Origin: Pseudomonadota bacterium
GTDB taxonomy: Bacteria > Pseudomonadota > Alphaproteobacteria > Rhizobiales > Devosiaceae
Length of the DNA stretch: 64,000 nucleotides
Direction of reading: 5' to 3'
NCBI GenBank assembly: GCA_023388175.1
Contig: JAEWGT010000011.1
Span: forward strand, 566,323-630,322
The notes under the pieces were generated by a model. The model did not search any database, had not been told where the DNA came from, and worked only from the letters and a program-made list of their open reading frames with translations. Each line of letters starts with the position of its first letter. The first letter of the stretch is position 1. A program made the translations under genes and the position numbers. This document shows positions 1 through 9,258 of this stretch, piece after piece.

Positions 1-215
1 CCCCGCAACTGGCTCAGGCTTATGGACGCGCCAGGTATGAGAAATGGTGTTTCGACACTGATAGTGGCGACTTCGGCCAGCGCCGGCACGGCCGCAACCA
101 GATCGGCCCCGGACAGCTTGGGCACAATGCCCTGACTGGGTTGGGGCATCATGGTAATTGTTCCGCCCAGCACAATCATGTGGACCCGAGGCAGGGTGGT
201 TGGGGTAGTGCTCAT
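1..215 (-). CDS. Asparaginase/glutaminase family protein, N-terminal part (cut by window edge)
   Basis: The first 71 codons of a leftward gene are present; the rest lies beyond position 1. The start reads MSTTPTTLPRVHMIVLGGTI, and the LGGTIT motif carries the first catalytic threonine of bacterial L-asparaginases. The start at 215 lies about 20 bp after the stop of the alpha/beta hydrolase, so it is the last visible gene of the leftward operon. Asparaginases release ammonia from asparagine or related amides, which fits the amide theme of the operon. Substrate preference and the second catalytic site cannot be judged from this fragment. Confidence 0.8.
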   Translation of the reverse strand, partial: MSTTPTTLPRVHMIVLGGTITMMPQPSQGIVPKLSGADLVAAVPALAEVATISVETPFLIPGASISLSQLR

Positions 216-234
216 TTTGTGGTCGAATCCATCG

Positions 235-1101
235 TCACGCTTGGCCAGCAAGTCTTGCCGCCTCAATGGCCAGGACGCCACCCGGTCGGGCCAATTGTTC
301 GAGGATCGAGAAATGGTCGGCGCCCGCCACTGGCAGCAGGTCCGCGGCGCGGTTTGCCGATTTCCACTCTGCCGCATATTGCTCGGACTGACGCTGCAAT
401 TCAGGTAATTCGGCGGTGCCATAGGCGATGGTGAGCTTGCCTGAAGTGGCAGGAAGATGAGCGATAGGGCTAAGCGACGCGACATCAGCCGGCGACAGGC
501 CGAGCTTGTCGTTCAGGGACCCCCTCCGGATCGGTTCGAGATCGTAAATTCCCGAAATTGCCAAGCCGGCATCCACTGCGGCCATGTTCATCATGCTGGC
601 CGCAAGATGCCCGCCCGCCGACCAGCCGGAAACGACCAGCCTCCCTTTTGCCGCCCCGATGGCAGGGCCGTTCTGGCGGAGATATGCGACCGCTGTCCGC
701 ATCTCCTCCACTATGCCGGCAAGGCTGGCCTCCGGTGCCAGCGTGTAGCCGGGCAGAGCCACATCGAGTCCGGCCGCCAAAGGTCCTTCAGCCATCGCAA
801 GGAAGATGTCCTTGGAATTGCGCTGCCAATAGCCGCCATGGATAAAGACGAGCAATGGCGCGTTCTCGACGCCGCACCGCAACAGGTCCACGCGGTTACG
901 CTCGCGCGGGCCATATGCGAGCTCGACGAGTTTGTGCCCACCTTCTTCCCTCAATTCAGCGCTTCTGCGCGACCAGTCCGCCAGATATTCGGCACTATCG
1001 GCCACGGCACTGCTGTTATCATAGGCACGGTCGAGTTCATCCCTGCCCATGCCGCGCCAAATCGGTTCGACAAGCGACAGGCTTCGTTCCTCTGCAATCA
1101 C
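235..1101 (-). CDS. Alpha/beta hydrolase, arylformamidase-like
   Basis: This 288-residue protein has the alpha/beta hydrolase layout: an oxyanion-hole motif HGGYW near residue 89, a nucleophile elbow GWSAGG near residue 158 and a late histidine in GADHFSIL near residue 261. HGGYWQ followed by GxSxGG is typical of the kynurenine formamidase/esterase branch. Translation starts at a GTG that overlaps the TGA of the ABC ATPase gene (GTGA), so the two are translationally coupled. In this operon with allophanate hydrolase it probably cleaves an amide or ester linkage of the imported compound; kynurenine as substrate is only one option because no other tryptophan-degradation gene is nearby. Confidence 0.8.
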   Translation of the reverse strand: MIAEERSLSLVEPIWRGMGRDELDRAYDNSSAVADSAEYLADWSRRSAELREEGGHKLVELAYGPRERNRVDLLRCGVENAPLLVFIHGGYWQRNSKDIFLAMAEGPLAAGLDVALPGYTLAPEASLAGIVEEMRTAVAYLRQNGPAIGAAKGRLVVSGWSAGGHLAASMMNMAAVDAGLAISGIYDLEPIRRGSLNDKLGLSPADVASLSPIAHLPATSGKLTIAYGTAELPELQRQSEQYAAEWKSANRAADLLPVAGADHFSILEQLARPGGVLAIEAARLAGQA

Positions 1102-1874
1102 GCCGCCACCTTGCCGTGATGGCTATGCAGTTTGCCCGAAAGCGAACGCCGCAATTCGTTGAAAGCGGTGCTGGAGACATCACGCGGCCGAGGAAGGTCC
1201 ACAGAGACGTCGCTGTCGATCCGACCCGGTCCCGCACTCATGACGATCACGCGGTTGGAGAGCACCGCCGCTTCTTCTATCGAATGGGTTACGAATAGCA
1301 CGGTGAGCTTGGTGCGTTCCCACAGGTCGAGCAATTCGTCCTGCAGCCGTTCTCGCGTCATGGCATCGAGGGCGCCGAATGGCTCGTCCATCAGCACCAT
1401 TTCCGCATCATTGGCGAGAACGCGGGCAATGGCCACGCGCTGTTTCATGCCGCCCGAAAGCTGATGCGGATAGGCATCGGCAAAACGCCCGAGCCCGACG
1501 AGATCCACGAAATGATCGACCGTCTCCTTGATCTCGTTTCTCGGCCGCCGCCGCGATGCGGGGCCGAAGCCTATGTTGTCGCGCACGGTCAGCCATGGAA
1601 ACAGGCCGTAATCCTGGAACACCATGCCGCGCGAGGGATCGGGCCCCTCGATCGGTCGGTTCCACATCAGCGCCTCACCGGCGCTGGCCGTCTCGAAACC
1701 TGCCACGATGCGGAGGAGAGTGGACTTTCCGCAGCCGGACGCGCCCAGCAGGCAGACAAATTCCCCCCGCTTCACGTCCAGATTGGCGTCGCGCAGAGCC
1801 TCGATGGTGCGTCCTTGCACCGCAAAGGTTTTGCCGACATTGCGCAATGAAAGAATGGTGGGGGCGTCAGACAT
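1098..1874 (-). CDS. ABC transporter ATP-binding protein (SsuB/TauB type)
   Basis: The 258-residue ATPase drives the importer made with the permease and binding protein upstream. It shows Walker A GASGCGKST near residue 43, a Q-loop in GMVFQDYGLFPW, the ABC signature LSGGMKQR and Walker B VLMDEPFGALDA, followed by the switch histidine in FVTHSIEEA. This motif set and the length match nitrate/sulfonate/taurine ATPases. Its start overlaps the permease end by 8 bp and its stop overlaps the next start codon, so it sits in a tightly packed operon. Confidence 0.93.
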   Translation of the reverse strand: MSDAPTILSLRNVGKTFAVQGRTIEALRDANLDVKRGEFVCLLGASGCGKSTLLRIVAGFETASAGEALMWNRPIEGPDPSRGMVFQDYGLFPWLTVRDNIGFGPASRRRPRNEIKETVDHFVDLVGLGRFADAYPHQLSGGMKQRVAIARVLANDAEMVLMDEPFGALDAMTRERLQDELLDLWERTKLTVLFVTHSIEEAAVLSNRVIVMSAGPGRIDSDVSVDLPRPRDVSSTAFNELRRSLSGKLHSHHGKVAA

Positions 1875-2718
1875 GATTGGGGCTCCAGGACAAGAGCTTG
1901 CGGCCGATCATCAGGATGATCCGGTCGGAAATGAAACCGGCGACGCCGATGGCGATCATGCCGCAGATGACGATTTCGGTGCGCGACAATTGCCGTGCTT
2001 CCATGATGATGGCGCCAAGGCCGGTCGGGACGCCCGTCATCTCGCCGATGACGATGATCATCCACGCAAAGCCGAGGCCAAGCCGCAAGCCGGTGAATAT
2101 TGCCGGCAGGGCGGCGGGCAGAACGACCCTGCCAAATTGCGCGGACGGCGAGCAGCCGAGCATGCTGGCAGCCTCGAACAGCCGCGGCTCCACCGAGCGA
2201 ACCCCGAAAACCGTATTGATCAGGATTGGGTAGAAGGCTCCGAGAAACACCAGAAAGATCGCCGATGTCGGGCCGATACCGAAGATGATCATGGCCAGCG
2301 GCAGCCAGGCGGTCACGGGTATGGGTCGCAGGATTTGCAGCATGGGGTCGAACATCTGCCGCACCGCAGGAATGCGACCGATCATCAGGCCCAGCGGCAG
2401 TGCGACGATGACGGCCAGAAAGAACCCGCCATAGACCCGCGAGACCGACGCGATAACATGGGTTAGCAAGGTGCCGCTGAAAAAGTCGTTGCGGATGCCG
2501 CCAACGGCCAGGTCGTAGAACGCCATGGCCACCTGCGAGGGGGGCGGGATCAGGCTATAGGCTTGGCCGGCTGTAGCAAAGTGCCACCAGACAAGCAGCA
2601 GCGCTGGCAGCACCAGTGCCAGAATCGGTTGCTTGAGCCGCGCGACCTCGAAGGCTGGATGCCTTCGAGGGGCGGTTGCGGCAGGCGGGGTATCGGTCCG
2701 GTCGGCCGCGATACTCAT
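1867..2718 (-). CDS. ABC transporter permease (SsuC/TauC type)
   Basis: An inner-membrane permease of 283 residues with about six hydrophobic segments and a cytoplasmic coupling loop around GCSPSAQFGRVVLPAALP, the EAA-like motif of this family. The start at 2718 (MSIAADRTDT) is preferred over the longer frame because an AAAGG ribosome site sits inside the last codons of the binding-protein gene, 4 bp upstream. The longer version would overlap the binding-protein gene by over 100 bp. It forms the channel for the substrate delivered by the periplasmic binding protein. Confidence 0.92.
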   Translation of the reverse strand: MSIAADRTDTPPAATAPRRHPAFEVARLKQPILALVLPALLLVWWHFATAGQAYSLIPPPSQVAMAFYDLAVGGIRNDFFSGTLLTHVIASVSRVYGGFFLAVIVALPLGLMIGRIPAVRQMFDPMLQILRPIPVTAWLPLAMIIFGIGPTSAIFLVFLGAFYPILINTVFGVRSVEPRLFEAASMLGCSPSAQFGRVVLPAALPAIFTGLRLGLGFAWMIIVIGEMTGVPTGLGAIIMEARQLSRTEIVICGMIAIGVAGFISDRIILMIGRKLLSWSPNHV

Positions 2719-2722
2719 GGCT

Positions 2723-3685
2723 TTAGACCTTTTGTTCGAGGTTCTGGACAAAGCTGGTGTCGAAGAAGGTGTCGAAGTCGGGCAGCGCCTGGATCTGGTT
2801 GAGTTCCACCATATGCTGTGCATAGGTTTTGGACTGGCTCAACTCAGTCTCTCCGAATTTCCAGGTCAGTTCCACATTAGGGGCGGAGAGCTCGATTGCC
2901 GCACGGTCCTGGCCGAGCTTCATCACTGCCATTTCCACCATCTCGGCGGGGTTGGCCATGGCATGTTCGGAGGCCTGGCGGTGGATGTCCAGGATCACAT
3001 CGACCAGTTCCGGGCGTTCCGAGAGCGTCTCCCGATGCGCACCAAAGATCATGTTGAGAGCGCCCATTTCGGTGCCATAGGGATACTCGACAATCTTGCC
3101 GATACCGGTCGCAAGGCTGACGCCCGGTGCTGGTTCGGCGCCGACATAGGCGTCGATATCGCCGCGCGCCAGCGCCAGGTGCATTTCGCTGAAGGAGATG
3201 CGGACCGGTGTCACATCGGCGATGGAAAGGCCCTCCATGCGCAACCGCTCGAGGATGAAGACCTCCTGGGTCGAACCGGGCCAGATGGCAACCCGCTTGC
3301 CCTTGAGATCGGCTATGGAGTCGATATCGCTGTCCTTGCCGGCGACCACGCCCATGCCCTTGTTGCAGGCACCGCCGATGACAACGATGGGTTCGCCGGC
3401 AGCCGCGCCCAGCGTTGCCGCGGCAATACCGAACATGCCGAAATCAACGGACTTGGTCACCACCGCATTCTTGCCCTCGGTCGGGCTCTCAAAGGGAATG
3501 ACTTCGACCTTGTATCCGGCTGGCGTGAACTGGTCATAGAAATGCGGCGCGATGGAGTGGATAAGCTTGAGCGCGCCCATGCGGATGGTGGTTTCCGACT
3601 GCGCCCGGACAAAGGGCATGGGTAGAACCGCCGCAGCGGCGGCGGTTGCGGCCGATGTTGCGAGGAATTTGCGTCTATTCATCAT
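2723..3685 (-). CDS. Periplasmic substrate-binding protein of the ABC importer (NMT1/SsuA-like)
   Basis: A 320-residue solute-binding protein with an N-terminal Tat-like signal (MMNRRKFLATSAATAAAAA, cleavage near ...VRAQ). The body has the NMT1/taurine-binding fold pattern: DFGMFG, LKGKRVAIWPGS and ALARGDIDAYVG. The start is at 3685, with an AGGAG site about 8 bp upstream; longer open sequence upstream lies inside the allophanate hydrolase gene in another frame. The neighbouring allophanate hydrolase suggests a urea- or biuret-like ligand, but the ligand cannot be read from the sequence. Confidence 0.9.
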   Translation of the reverse strand: MMNRRKFLATSAATAAAAAVLPMPFVRAQSETTIRMGALKLIHSIAPHFYDQFTPAGYKVEVIPFESPTEGKNAVVTKSVDFGMFGIAAATLGAAAGEPIVVIGGACNKGMGVVAGKDSDIDSIADLKGKRVAIWPGSTQEVFILERLRMEGLSIADVTPVRISFSEMHLALARGDIDAYVGAEPAPGVSLATGIGKIVEYPYGTEMGALNMIFGAHRETLSERPELVDVILDIHRQASEHAMANPAEMVEMAVMKLGQDRAAIELSAPNVELTWKFGETELSQSKTYAQHMVELNQIQALPDFDTFFDTSFVQNLEQKV

Positions 3686-3705
3686 GGTCGGATCTCCTGA
3701 AAGGG

Positions 3706-5547
3706 CTAAGCGGTGGCGGATAGGGCGGCGGGGGCGTTTGCGGTGAGGTAATTGCGCCACCCGCCGAAGGCGGTAATGTTTGTCGCGTCTGCGAGCGCAT
3801 AGGGTTCGCAGATGAAGCCTTTGACGATACTGCCGTCTTCGACTTCGATGGATCCGATCCCGAGCGGCGCAGGAATGGCCGCGACGAAACTGCCGAAACC
3901 GGCCATGGGCACGTCCCACAATTCAATTTCGATTTGTCCGGCGCCACCATCGCGGGCAAGGCCGGGCTTGGGCGGGACGGAATTACGCAAAGCGTAGAGG
4001 CTATAACCGGGCGCGGTGCGCGTTGTCTGTGCCAGTACGGCACCGCGTTCAATGAGTTGCTTGTTGAGCGGCTGGCCGGAAAGATGCGCGCCGACGACAG
4101 CGAGGCGTATGCTGTTCTTTGGGAGGCTGGGGACCACTTCTGAGGTGAGTGCCAGCGGCGTATGGCGGGCACCTAGTTTCGCCTGAGTATCGGCGCGATG
4201 CAGATTATCGGCGAGGGCCGCAATCATGCCATCGCCGCAGCGCGGTCCGATCAGCGTGACGCCAACCGGCAGGCCCTGTTCGCTCCAGCCAGCAGGTACG
4301 GCGATTGCAGCCATGTCCAGCAGGTTGACGAAATTTGTGAACAGCCCCAGACGTGAATTGGCGCCGACCGGGTCGGCCAGCATTGCCTCTATACTGGGAT
4401 GGTCTGGCGCCGTTGGCAGCACAATGACGTCCACCTTGCTGAACAGATCCTCTGCCTTGCGACCGAGCTCTGCGAGGCGATATTGAGCCTCAAATGCGTC
4501 CAGCGCCGAATATTCGCGGCCCGACAGGATAATCCCGCGCACCACAGGATGAATGCTGTCCGGTTGCGTCTCCGCGAAATCGCGGATCGCGGCGAGGCGC
4601 TCTGCTACCCATGGGCCGGCATAAAGCAGGAGAGCGGCTTCTTCGAAGGGCGCATAGTCGAACGGTACGGCGGTGCCGCCCTGATGCACCAGCTTGGCTT
4701 GGGCAGCAGTATATTGGTGCCGAACCTCGGGGGCGCATCGGGACAGCACACTCTCGTCAAGCACTGCAAATCGGAAGCCATTGGGCGCAATGGTGGACAG
4801 CGCCTTGCGGCCGGGCCGGGAGTAGGGGTCAGCCTTGTCGTGGATGGCGGCTGCATCGAGCACAATCAGGCTGTCAGCAACTGTGTTGGCAAGGATCGAA
4901 ACGCAGTCAAGCGTACGGCAGGCCGGAACCACACCGCTTGTACTGAGCAGACCACGGCTCGGCTTGAGGCCGACGATATTGTTGAAGCCTGCGGGCACCC
5001 GCCCGGAACCGGCGGTATCTGTGCCAAGGGCGAAAGCGACCTGGCCCTTTGCCACTGCTACCGCCGAGCCGGAGCTGGAGCCGCCCGACACAAGCGCGCT
5101 ATCCAGGGCACAGGCAGGAATTCCATAGGGCGAACGGGTGCCATTGAGCCCGGTGGCGAATTGATCGAGATTGGTCTTGCCTACGGGAATGGCGCCGGCA
5201 TCGATCAGCTTCTGCACAACGAATGCGGACATTTGCGGCCGATAGGCGAATTCGGGGCAGGCAGCGGTGGTGTCGAGCCCCTCGACGTCGATATTGTCTT
5301 TGACCCCAAACGGAATGCCAAAAAGGGGCAGGTCTTCGCCTGCATCCAGCCGCGCTTTGGCGCGGGCAAGAAGGGTGTGTGCCGCATCGCGGGCCATGAC
5401 CGAAATCCATACCGGTCGCCCTTCGGCCTCGACTGCCGACAGCGTTGCATCGAGATCGGCGAAGGCATTCCGCCCTGCGCGATAGGCGGCAACGCGGGCC
5501 GCAATATCATGAAGGTTTTCGAGAGCTGTGTGGGCTGGATTTGTCAA
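3706..5547 (-). CDS. atzF: Allophanate hydrolase
   Basis: A 613-residue amidase-signature enzyme that hydrolyses allophanate to ammonia and carbon dioxide. The catalytic lysine is in FGVKDNID near residue 83, and the serine-rich loop SGGSSSGSA near residue 156 precedes the nucleophile motif GTDTAGSGRVPA. The C-terminal 140 residues (SIRLAVVGAHLSGQPLN onward) form the extra domain seen in AtzF/DUR1,2 enzymes, so the length is full. No urea carboxylase is visible, so allophanate would come from biuret or another ureide. It is the first gene of the leftward operon, divergent from a LysR gene. Confidence 0.92.
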   Translation of the reverse strand: MTNPAHTALENLHDIAARVAAYRAGRNAFADLDATLSAVEAEGRPVWISVMARDAAHTLLARAKARLDAGEDLPLFGIPFGVKDNIDVEGLDTTAACPEFAYRPQMSAFVVQKLIDAGAIPVGKTNLDQFATGLNGTRSPYGIPACALDSALVSGGSSSGSAVAVAKGQVAFALGTDTAGSGRVPAGFNNIVGLKPSRGLLSTSGVVPACRTLDCVSILANTVADSLIVLDAAAIHDKADPYSRPGRKALSTIAPNGFRFAVLDESVLSRCAPEVRHQYTAAQAKLVHQGGTAVPFDYAPFEEAALLLYAGPWVAERLAAIRDFAETQPDSIHPVVRGIILSGREYSALDAFEAQYRLAELGRKAEDLFSKVDVIVLPTAPDHPSIEAMLADPVGANSRLGLFTNFVNLLDMAAIAVPAGWSEQGLPVGVTLIGPRCGDGMIAALADNLHRADTQAKLGARHTPLALTSEVVPSLPKNSIRLAVVGAHLSGQPLNKQLIERGAVLAQTTRTAPGYSLYALRNSVPPKPGLARDGGAGQIEIELWDVPMAGFGSFVAAIPAPLGIGSIEVEDGSIVKGFICEPYALADATNITAFGGWRNYLTANAPAALSATA

Positions 5548-5628
5548 GAAGGCTAGTCCGTTGATCGTTGATGCGTGTCAGACTATCGATCGGAGCGTTG
5601 CCGTCTATTGCTTGTTTTTGATCACCGT

Positions 5629-5645
5629 GTTGCAATATACGCAAC
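5629..5645. promoter_or_regulatory. Candidate LysR-type operator between atzF and its divergent regulator
   Basis: A 17-bp dyad GTTGC-N7-GCAAC lies in the 114-bp divergent intergenic region and contains a T-N11-A core, the usual LysR box. Its position suits control of both the leftward catabolic operon and the regulator itself. This is inferred from symmetry and placement only. Confidence 0.5.
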
Positions 5646-5661
5646 GCATCTGGAGCCACGC

Positions 5662-6564
5662 ATGAGACACCTCAAGACGCTCAAATGTATCGCCGATGTC
5701 GCCAGCAGTGGCTCCATCCGCCAGAGTGCCGACCGCCTGTCGATCACCCCCTCGGCACTCACCCGCAAGATTCAGGATTTCGAGACAGAACTGGGTACCC
5801 CGATATTTGAGCGTATGCCGCAGGGCATGCGCCTGAATGCGGCCGGGGAACTCGTCCTGCGCCACATTCGCTCGCAATTGTCCGATTTTGAGCGTCTGCG
5901 GTCGCAGCTTTCTGACCTTTCGGGCGTGCGGCGCGGGCATGTTACCATTGCGGCGAGCCAGGCCTTCGCCCATGGCCTCATCCCGCACGAAATTGCCACT
6001 TACCGCGCGCAGCATCCGCTGGTCTCATTCTCTGTCTTGGTTCGCGATCACATCCATGCAGTCAAGGCCATCGTCGGCTTTGAAGCGGATGTCGCACTCG
6101 TCATCGCGCCGCCGCCAGCGCCTGAATTTCAGCCCCTGCTCGTTCTGCATCAGCCGCTTTGCGCCCTTATGAGCAAGGATCACCCACTTGCCGCAGCCAG
6201 CACGGTGCGGCTGCGCGAATGTCTCGAATATCCAATAGCAATGCCGGGGCCGACCTTGGCCATCCGGCATCTTCTTCAGGCCGCCTTGGTGCGTCTGGGG
6301 CTGCCGTTCAACACTGTGGTCGAGTCAGACTCCTTTGAGGTGCTGCGAACGTACGCCGGCGGAGAGAACGTCATCTCGTTCCAAATTCGCGCCGGCATAC
6401 CGCAGGCCAACAGTAACCTGGTTGCGCGTGAGATCGACCAGCGGGATATGCCGCCAACACAATTGGTGCTCGGGCAATTGCGCGGTCGCGCATTGTCCGT
6501 CGCTGCCGCCAAATTCGTGGACCTGATCTCGAGCAGTCTGCACACGCGCTACAGCGTCGGTTGA
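5662..6564 (+). CDS. LysR family transcriptional regulator
   Basis: A 300-residue LysR regulator. The N-terminal winged helix-turn-helix covers about residues 1-60 (SGSIRQSADRLSITPSALTRKI), and the rest is a LysR substrate-binding domain. The start at 5662 (MRHLKTLKCI) has a GGAG site at 5652-5655 and gives the standard family length; the open frame extends 29 codons further but without family similarity. It is divergent from the allophanate hydrolase operon and probably activates it in response to an amide or ureide intermediate. Confidence 0.88.
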   Translation: MRHLKTLKCIADVASSGSIRQSADRLSITPSALTRKIQDFETELGTPIFERMPQGMRLNAAGELVLRHIRSQLSDFERLRSQLSDLSGVRRGHVTIAASQAFAHGLIPHEIATYRAQHPLVSFSVLVRDHIHAVKAIVGFEADVALVIAPPPAPEFQPLLVLHQPLCALMSKDHPLAAASTVRLRECLEYPIAMPGPTLAIRHLLQAALVRLGLPFNTVVESDSFEVLRTYAGGENVISFQIRAGIPQANSNLVAREIDQRDMPPTQLVLGQLRGRALSVAAAKFVDLISSSLHTRYSVG

Positions 6565-6839
6565 CCGCATGTCGAAGACAGGCCGCTGGCCGGCATTTGT
6601 GGGGACCTTATTCCGGGTAGGGTAGGCTATGCCGGTCGCGGATCGCCTGGCCTTCCTATCCGGTCGGTTAAAGGTCAGTCCTGCAGGATCAGCGCGACCT
6701 TCTCGAAAACTTCTGGATATCATCAGGCACTCAACACGGCCGATAGATGTGGGCGTCCAATCTGATCTCTCCCCAGGGTGAGGGCGGTGGGTGTCACCAA
6801 TGCGTCGTTCATATTTCAGAACGCCATGGCGGCAGTCAT
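6565..6839. other. Intergenic region without a convincing gene
   Basis: No credible gene was found here. A short leftward stretch near 6675-6719 reads like the C-terminal tail of a protein (YPEVFEKVALILQD then stop) but is preceded by in-frame stops, so at most it is a gene remnant. The promoter elements for the Mrp operon lie just to the right. Confidence 0.4.
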
Positions 6840-6855
6840 GTTCGGATTTTCGAAC
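6840..6855. promoter_or_regulatory. Candidate activator site upstream of the Mrp operon
   Basis: The inverted repeat GTTCG-N6-CGAAC lies about 42 bp upstream of the sigma-54 promoter of mrpA. A partial copy (TTCAGAAC) is at 6816-6823. Symmetrical sites at such a distance are typical for NtrC-family activators, and one is encoded at the end of this gene block. The link is inferred. Confidence 0.4.
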
Positions 6856-6896
6856 GTAATGGCTCGCAAGTGCCCTGATTTCCGGCCTCCTTGATC

Positions 6897-6912
6897 TGGC
6901 ACAGGTCTTGCG
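6897..6912 (+). promoter_or_regulatory. Sigma-54 promoter of the mrp operon
   Basis: TGGCAC-N5-TTGCG matches the -24/-12 consensus of RpoN promoters exactly at the GG and GC positions. It lies 34 bp upstream of the mrpA GTG start, and an AGGAGG ribosome site follows at 6930-6935. The operon ends in a sigma-54-dependent response regulator, which makes an autoregulated circuit likely. Confidence 0.7.
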
Positions 6913-6945
6913 ACGCGGAGCCCGATCCTAGGAGGTTGGTTTCGC

Positions 6946-9255
6946 GTGTCGCTGGTCTGGATGCTTATAATTGCTGTTGTGGGGAGTGTGCTGGGGTGGC
7001 GCGCATCGTCGCTCCGCGGCGTTGCCGGGATGCTTCTTCCTGTATTGGTGCCGGCAACGCTGTTCGTTTCGCTGTTGCTGCATTGGCCCCTCATTACTCA
7101 GGGCGGCGTAGTCACCGAGGCTGTTGCCTGGGTGCCATCGCTCAATGTGTCGCTGAACCTGCGTCTCGACGGGTTTTCCTATCTTTTTACGCTGCTGATT
7201 ACCGGGATCGGGTCACTCGTCACCCTCTACGCAGGGGCGTATTTTTCCGATGCCCCGGCACAGCATAGGGCACGGTTCATCTTCCTTATTCTCATTTTCA
7301 TGACGGCGATGATCGGCACTGTGCTGTCCGATAACCTGATCGTCATGTTCGTGTTCTGGGAAGCCACCAGCCTGACCTCCTTCCTGCTGATTGGTTTTGA
7401 CGCGCGCAAGGTGGAGGCGCGCAGGGCGGCGCTGCAATCCCTGCTGATTACTGCCGGCGGTGGACTGGCGTTGTTCGGAGCCATTCTGCTGGTCGGGATG
7501 GATCTCGGCACCTTCAACATCAGCGAGATAGCGCTGCAGCCGGAGCAGTTGGCGCAGAGTCAGAATCTTGCGGCCATCCTCGTGCTGTTGCTGATCGGTG
7601 CGTTTACGAAGTCGGCCCAGTTCCCGTTTCACTTCTGGCTGCCGCAGGCGATGGCCGCGCCGACGCCGGCCTCGGCCTATCTGCATTCGGCGACCATGGT
7701 GAAGCTCGGCATTTATCTGCTTGGCCGCTTCGATGCTGCCTTTTCCGCGGTGCCTGCCTTTGGCGTGGCATTGGTGGTCTTCGGATCGCTCACGATGCTT
7801 ATCGCTGCATTCAATGCGCTACGGGCAACGGGCTATAAGGCCATTCTGGCCCAATCGACCGTCGCCTCGCTTGGCATTCTGGTGATGCTGATTGGCCTTG
7901 ATGGTGAGGTGGCCGCCGTGGCGACTGCCGGCTTCATACTTGCCCATGCGCTTTACAAAGCAGCATTGTTCTTCTGTGCCGGAACGGCGATCCACGCAAC
8001 GCATATTGCTGAATTGCGCAAGCTTGGTGGCCTTGTCCGCTACCTGCCTTTTACCGCCGCCGCCGCAGTGCTGGCGAGCTTCTCCATGGCAGGTTTGCCG
8101 CCCTTTATCGGCTTCATCTCGAAGGAATATCTTTTTGAGGCGCAACTGGAGAGCGGTTGGAACATCGCGCCGGTTATTATCGCAGTGATCGTCAACGGCA
8201 TCATGGTGTCGGTGGCGGGCGTGGTCTCGCTCCGTCCTTTCTTCCTGGGCCGGGACAAGATCAGCAAGGTTGATCACGGCGAAACGCCCGGCCTGCTGTT
8301 CGGCCCGCTGCTACTTGGCGTACTGGGCGTGGTGATGGGCCTCATCCCCGGCGTGGTAACACGGCATCTTGTGGGCCCGGCCGCGACCGCGCTTTACGGC
8401 GCGCCAATCGATACCAGCTTTTCGCTGTGGCACGGCGTCACTCCGATGCTGTTCCTCAGCATGGCGGCCATTGGACTGGGGGCGGTTCTGGCGTGGCGCT
8501 GGGACCAGCTGCATGACGGCATAAATAAGGCTGGGTGGTCGCAGCGGCTTGATGCCAACCGTCTCTACCACCGCACCGTCGAGTTGGTTCTGGCTTTGGC
8601 GCGCGCCTGCACGCAGTGGCTGCAGAACGGCGATCAGCGCCGCTACACGCTCATTACATTGGTTATGCTGCTGGGCAGCGCGACCTGGATTCTGCTGCGA
8701 TTTGGCGCGTTCGCCTTGCCGGTATATGACGAGATCCTTCCCGTGCCGTCCGTGCTGATCCTGGCTGGCGTTTTCGGCGCATTGGTTGCCACCAAGGTCC
8801 GGTCGCTGGTTGCAGCCCTGATTGGTGTGGGCATTGTCGGCTATGGCTTGGCTTTGCTGTTCGTGCTCAACGGCGCACCCGATCTGGCGCTCACGCAGTT
8901 TGCCGTAGAAACGCTGGTTCTGGTTGTCATCATGGCAGTTCTGCTACGGCTGCCCACGCAAACAGAGCCAACGCGCAAGCCTATGGAGCGGCGGTTCGAT
9001 GCGCTGATCGCCATTGGGTTCAGCCTGATCGTCTTCGTCGGCCTTGCCGCTATGCTGGCTCTGCCATTCGATGCACGCATCTCCGAATTCTATGGGGCGA
9101 CCAGCTATACCGAGGCCCTTGGCCACAACGTCGTCAACGTCATCATCGTCGATTACCGCGCGCTCGATACGCTGGGCGAGATAGCGGTCGTTGCCCTCGC
9201 CACCATGGGGGCATGGGCGTTGCTTCGCCGCCGCAAAGTGGATCGGAAGGGCTGA
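6946..9255 (+). CDS. mrpA: Na+/H+ antiporter subunit A (MrpA/MnhA)
   Basis: A 769-residue polytopic membrane protein homologous to complex I subunit NuoL. The Proton_antipo_M region carries the conserved lysine and histidine segments GAFTKSAQFPFHFWLP (near residue 224) and ASAYLHSATMVKLG. The C-terminal third holds the extra MrpA-type segment GAPDLALTQFAVETL. Translation starts at GTG 6946 with a strong AGGAGG site. It forms the main proton channel of the seven-subunit Mrp antiporter that exports sodium in exchange for protons. The following six genes are packed with 3-4 bp gaps or overlaps. Confidence 0.95.
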   Translation: MSLVWMLIIAVVGSVLGWRASSLRGVAGMLLPVLVPATLFVSLLLHWPLITQGGVVTEAVAWVPSLNVSLNLRLDGFSYLFTLLITGIGSLVTLYAGAYFSDAPAQHRARFIFLILIFMTAMIGTVLSDNLIVMFVFWEATSLTSFLLIGFDARKVEARRAALQSLLITAGGGLALFGAILLVGMDLGTFNISEIALQPEQLAQSQNLAAILVLLLIGAFTKSAQFPFHFWLPQAMAAPTPASAYLHSATMVKLGIYLLGRFDAAFSAVPAFGVALVVFGSLTMLIAAFNALRATGYKAILAQSTVASLGILVMLIGLDGEVAAVATAGFILAHALYKAALFFCAGTAIHATHIAELRKLGGLVRYLPFTAAAAVLASFSMAGLPPFIGFISKEYLFEAQLESGWNIAPVIIAVIVNGIMVSVAGVVSLRPFFLGRDKISKVDHGETPGLLFGPLLLGVLGVVMGLIPGVVTRHLVGPAATALYGAPIDTSFSLWHGVTPMLFLSMAAIGLGAVLAWRWDQLHDGINKAGWSQRLDANRLYHRTVELVLALARACTQWLQNGDQRRYTLITLVMLLGSATWILLRFGAFALPVYDEILPVPSVLILAGVFGALVATKVRSLVAALIGVGIVGYGLALLFVLNGAPDLALTQFAVETLVLVVIMAVLLRLPTQTEPTRKPMERRFDALIAIGFSLIVFVGLAAMLALPFDARISEFYGATSYTEALGHNVVNVIIVDYRALDTLGEIAVVALATMGAWALLRRRKVDRKG

Positions 9256-9258
9256 CCG

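Noticed and set aside
2633..3625. Rightward frame of 330 codons opposite the binding-protein gene
   Set aside because: Antisense to a conserved binding protein and without a recognisable domain or ribosome site.
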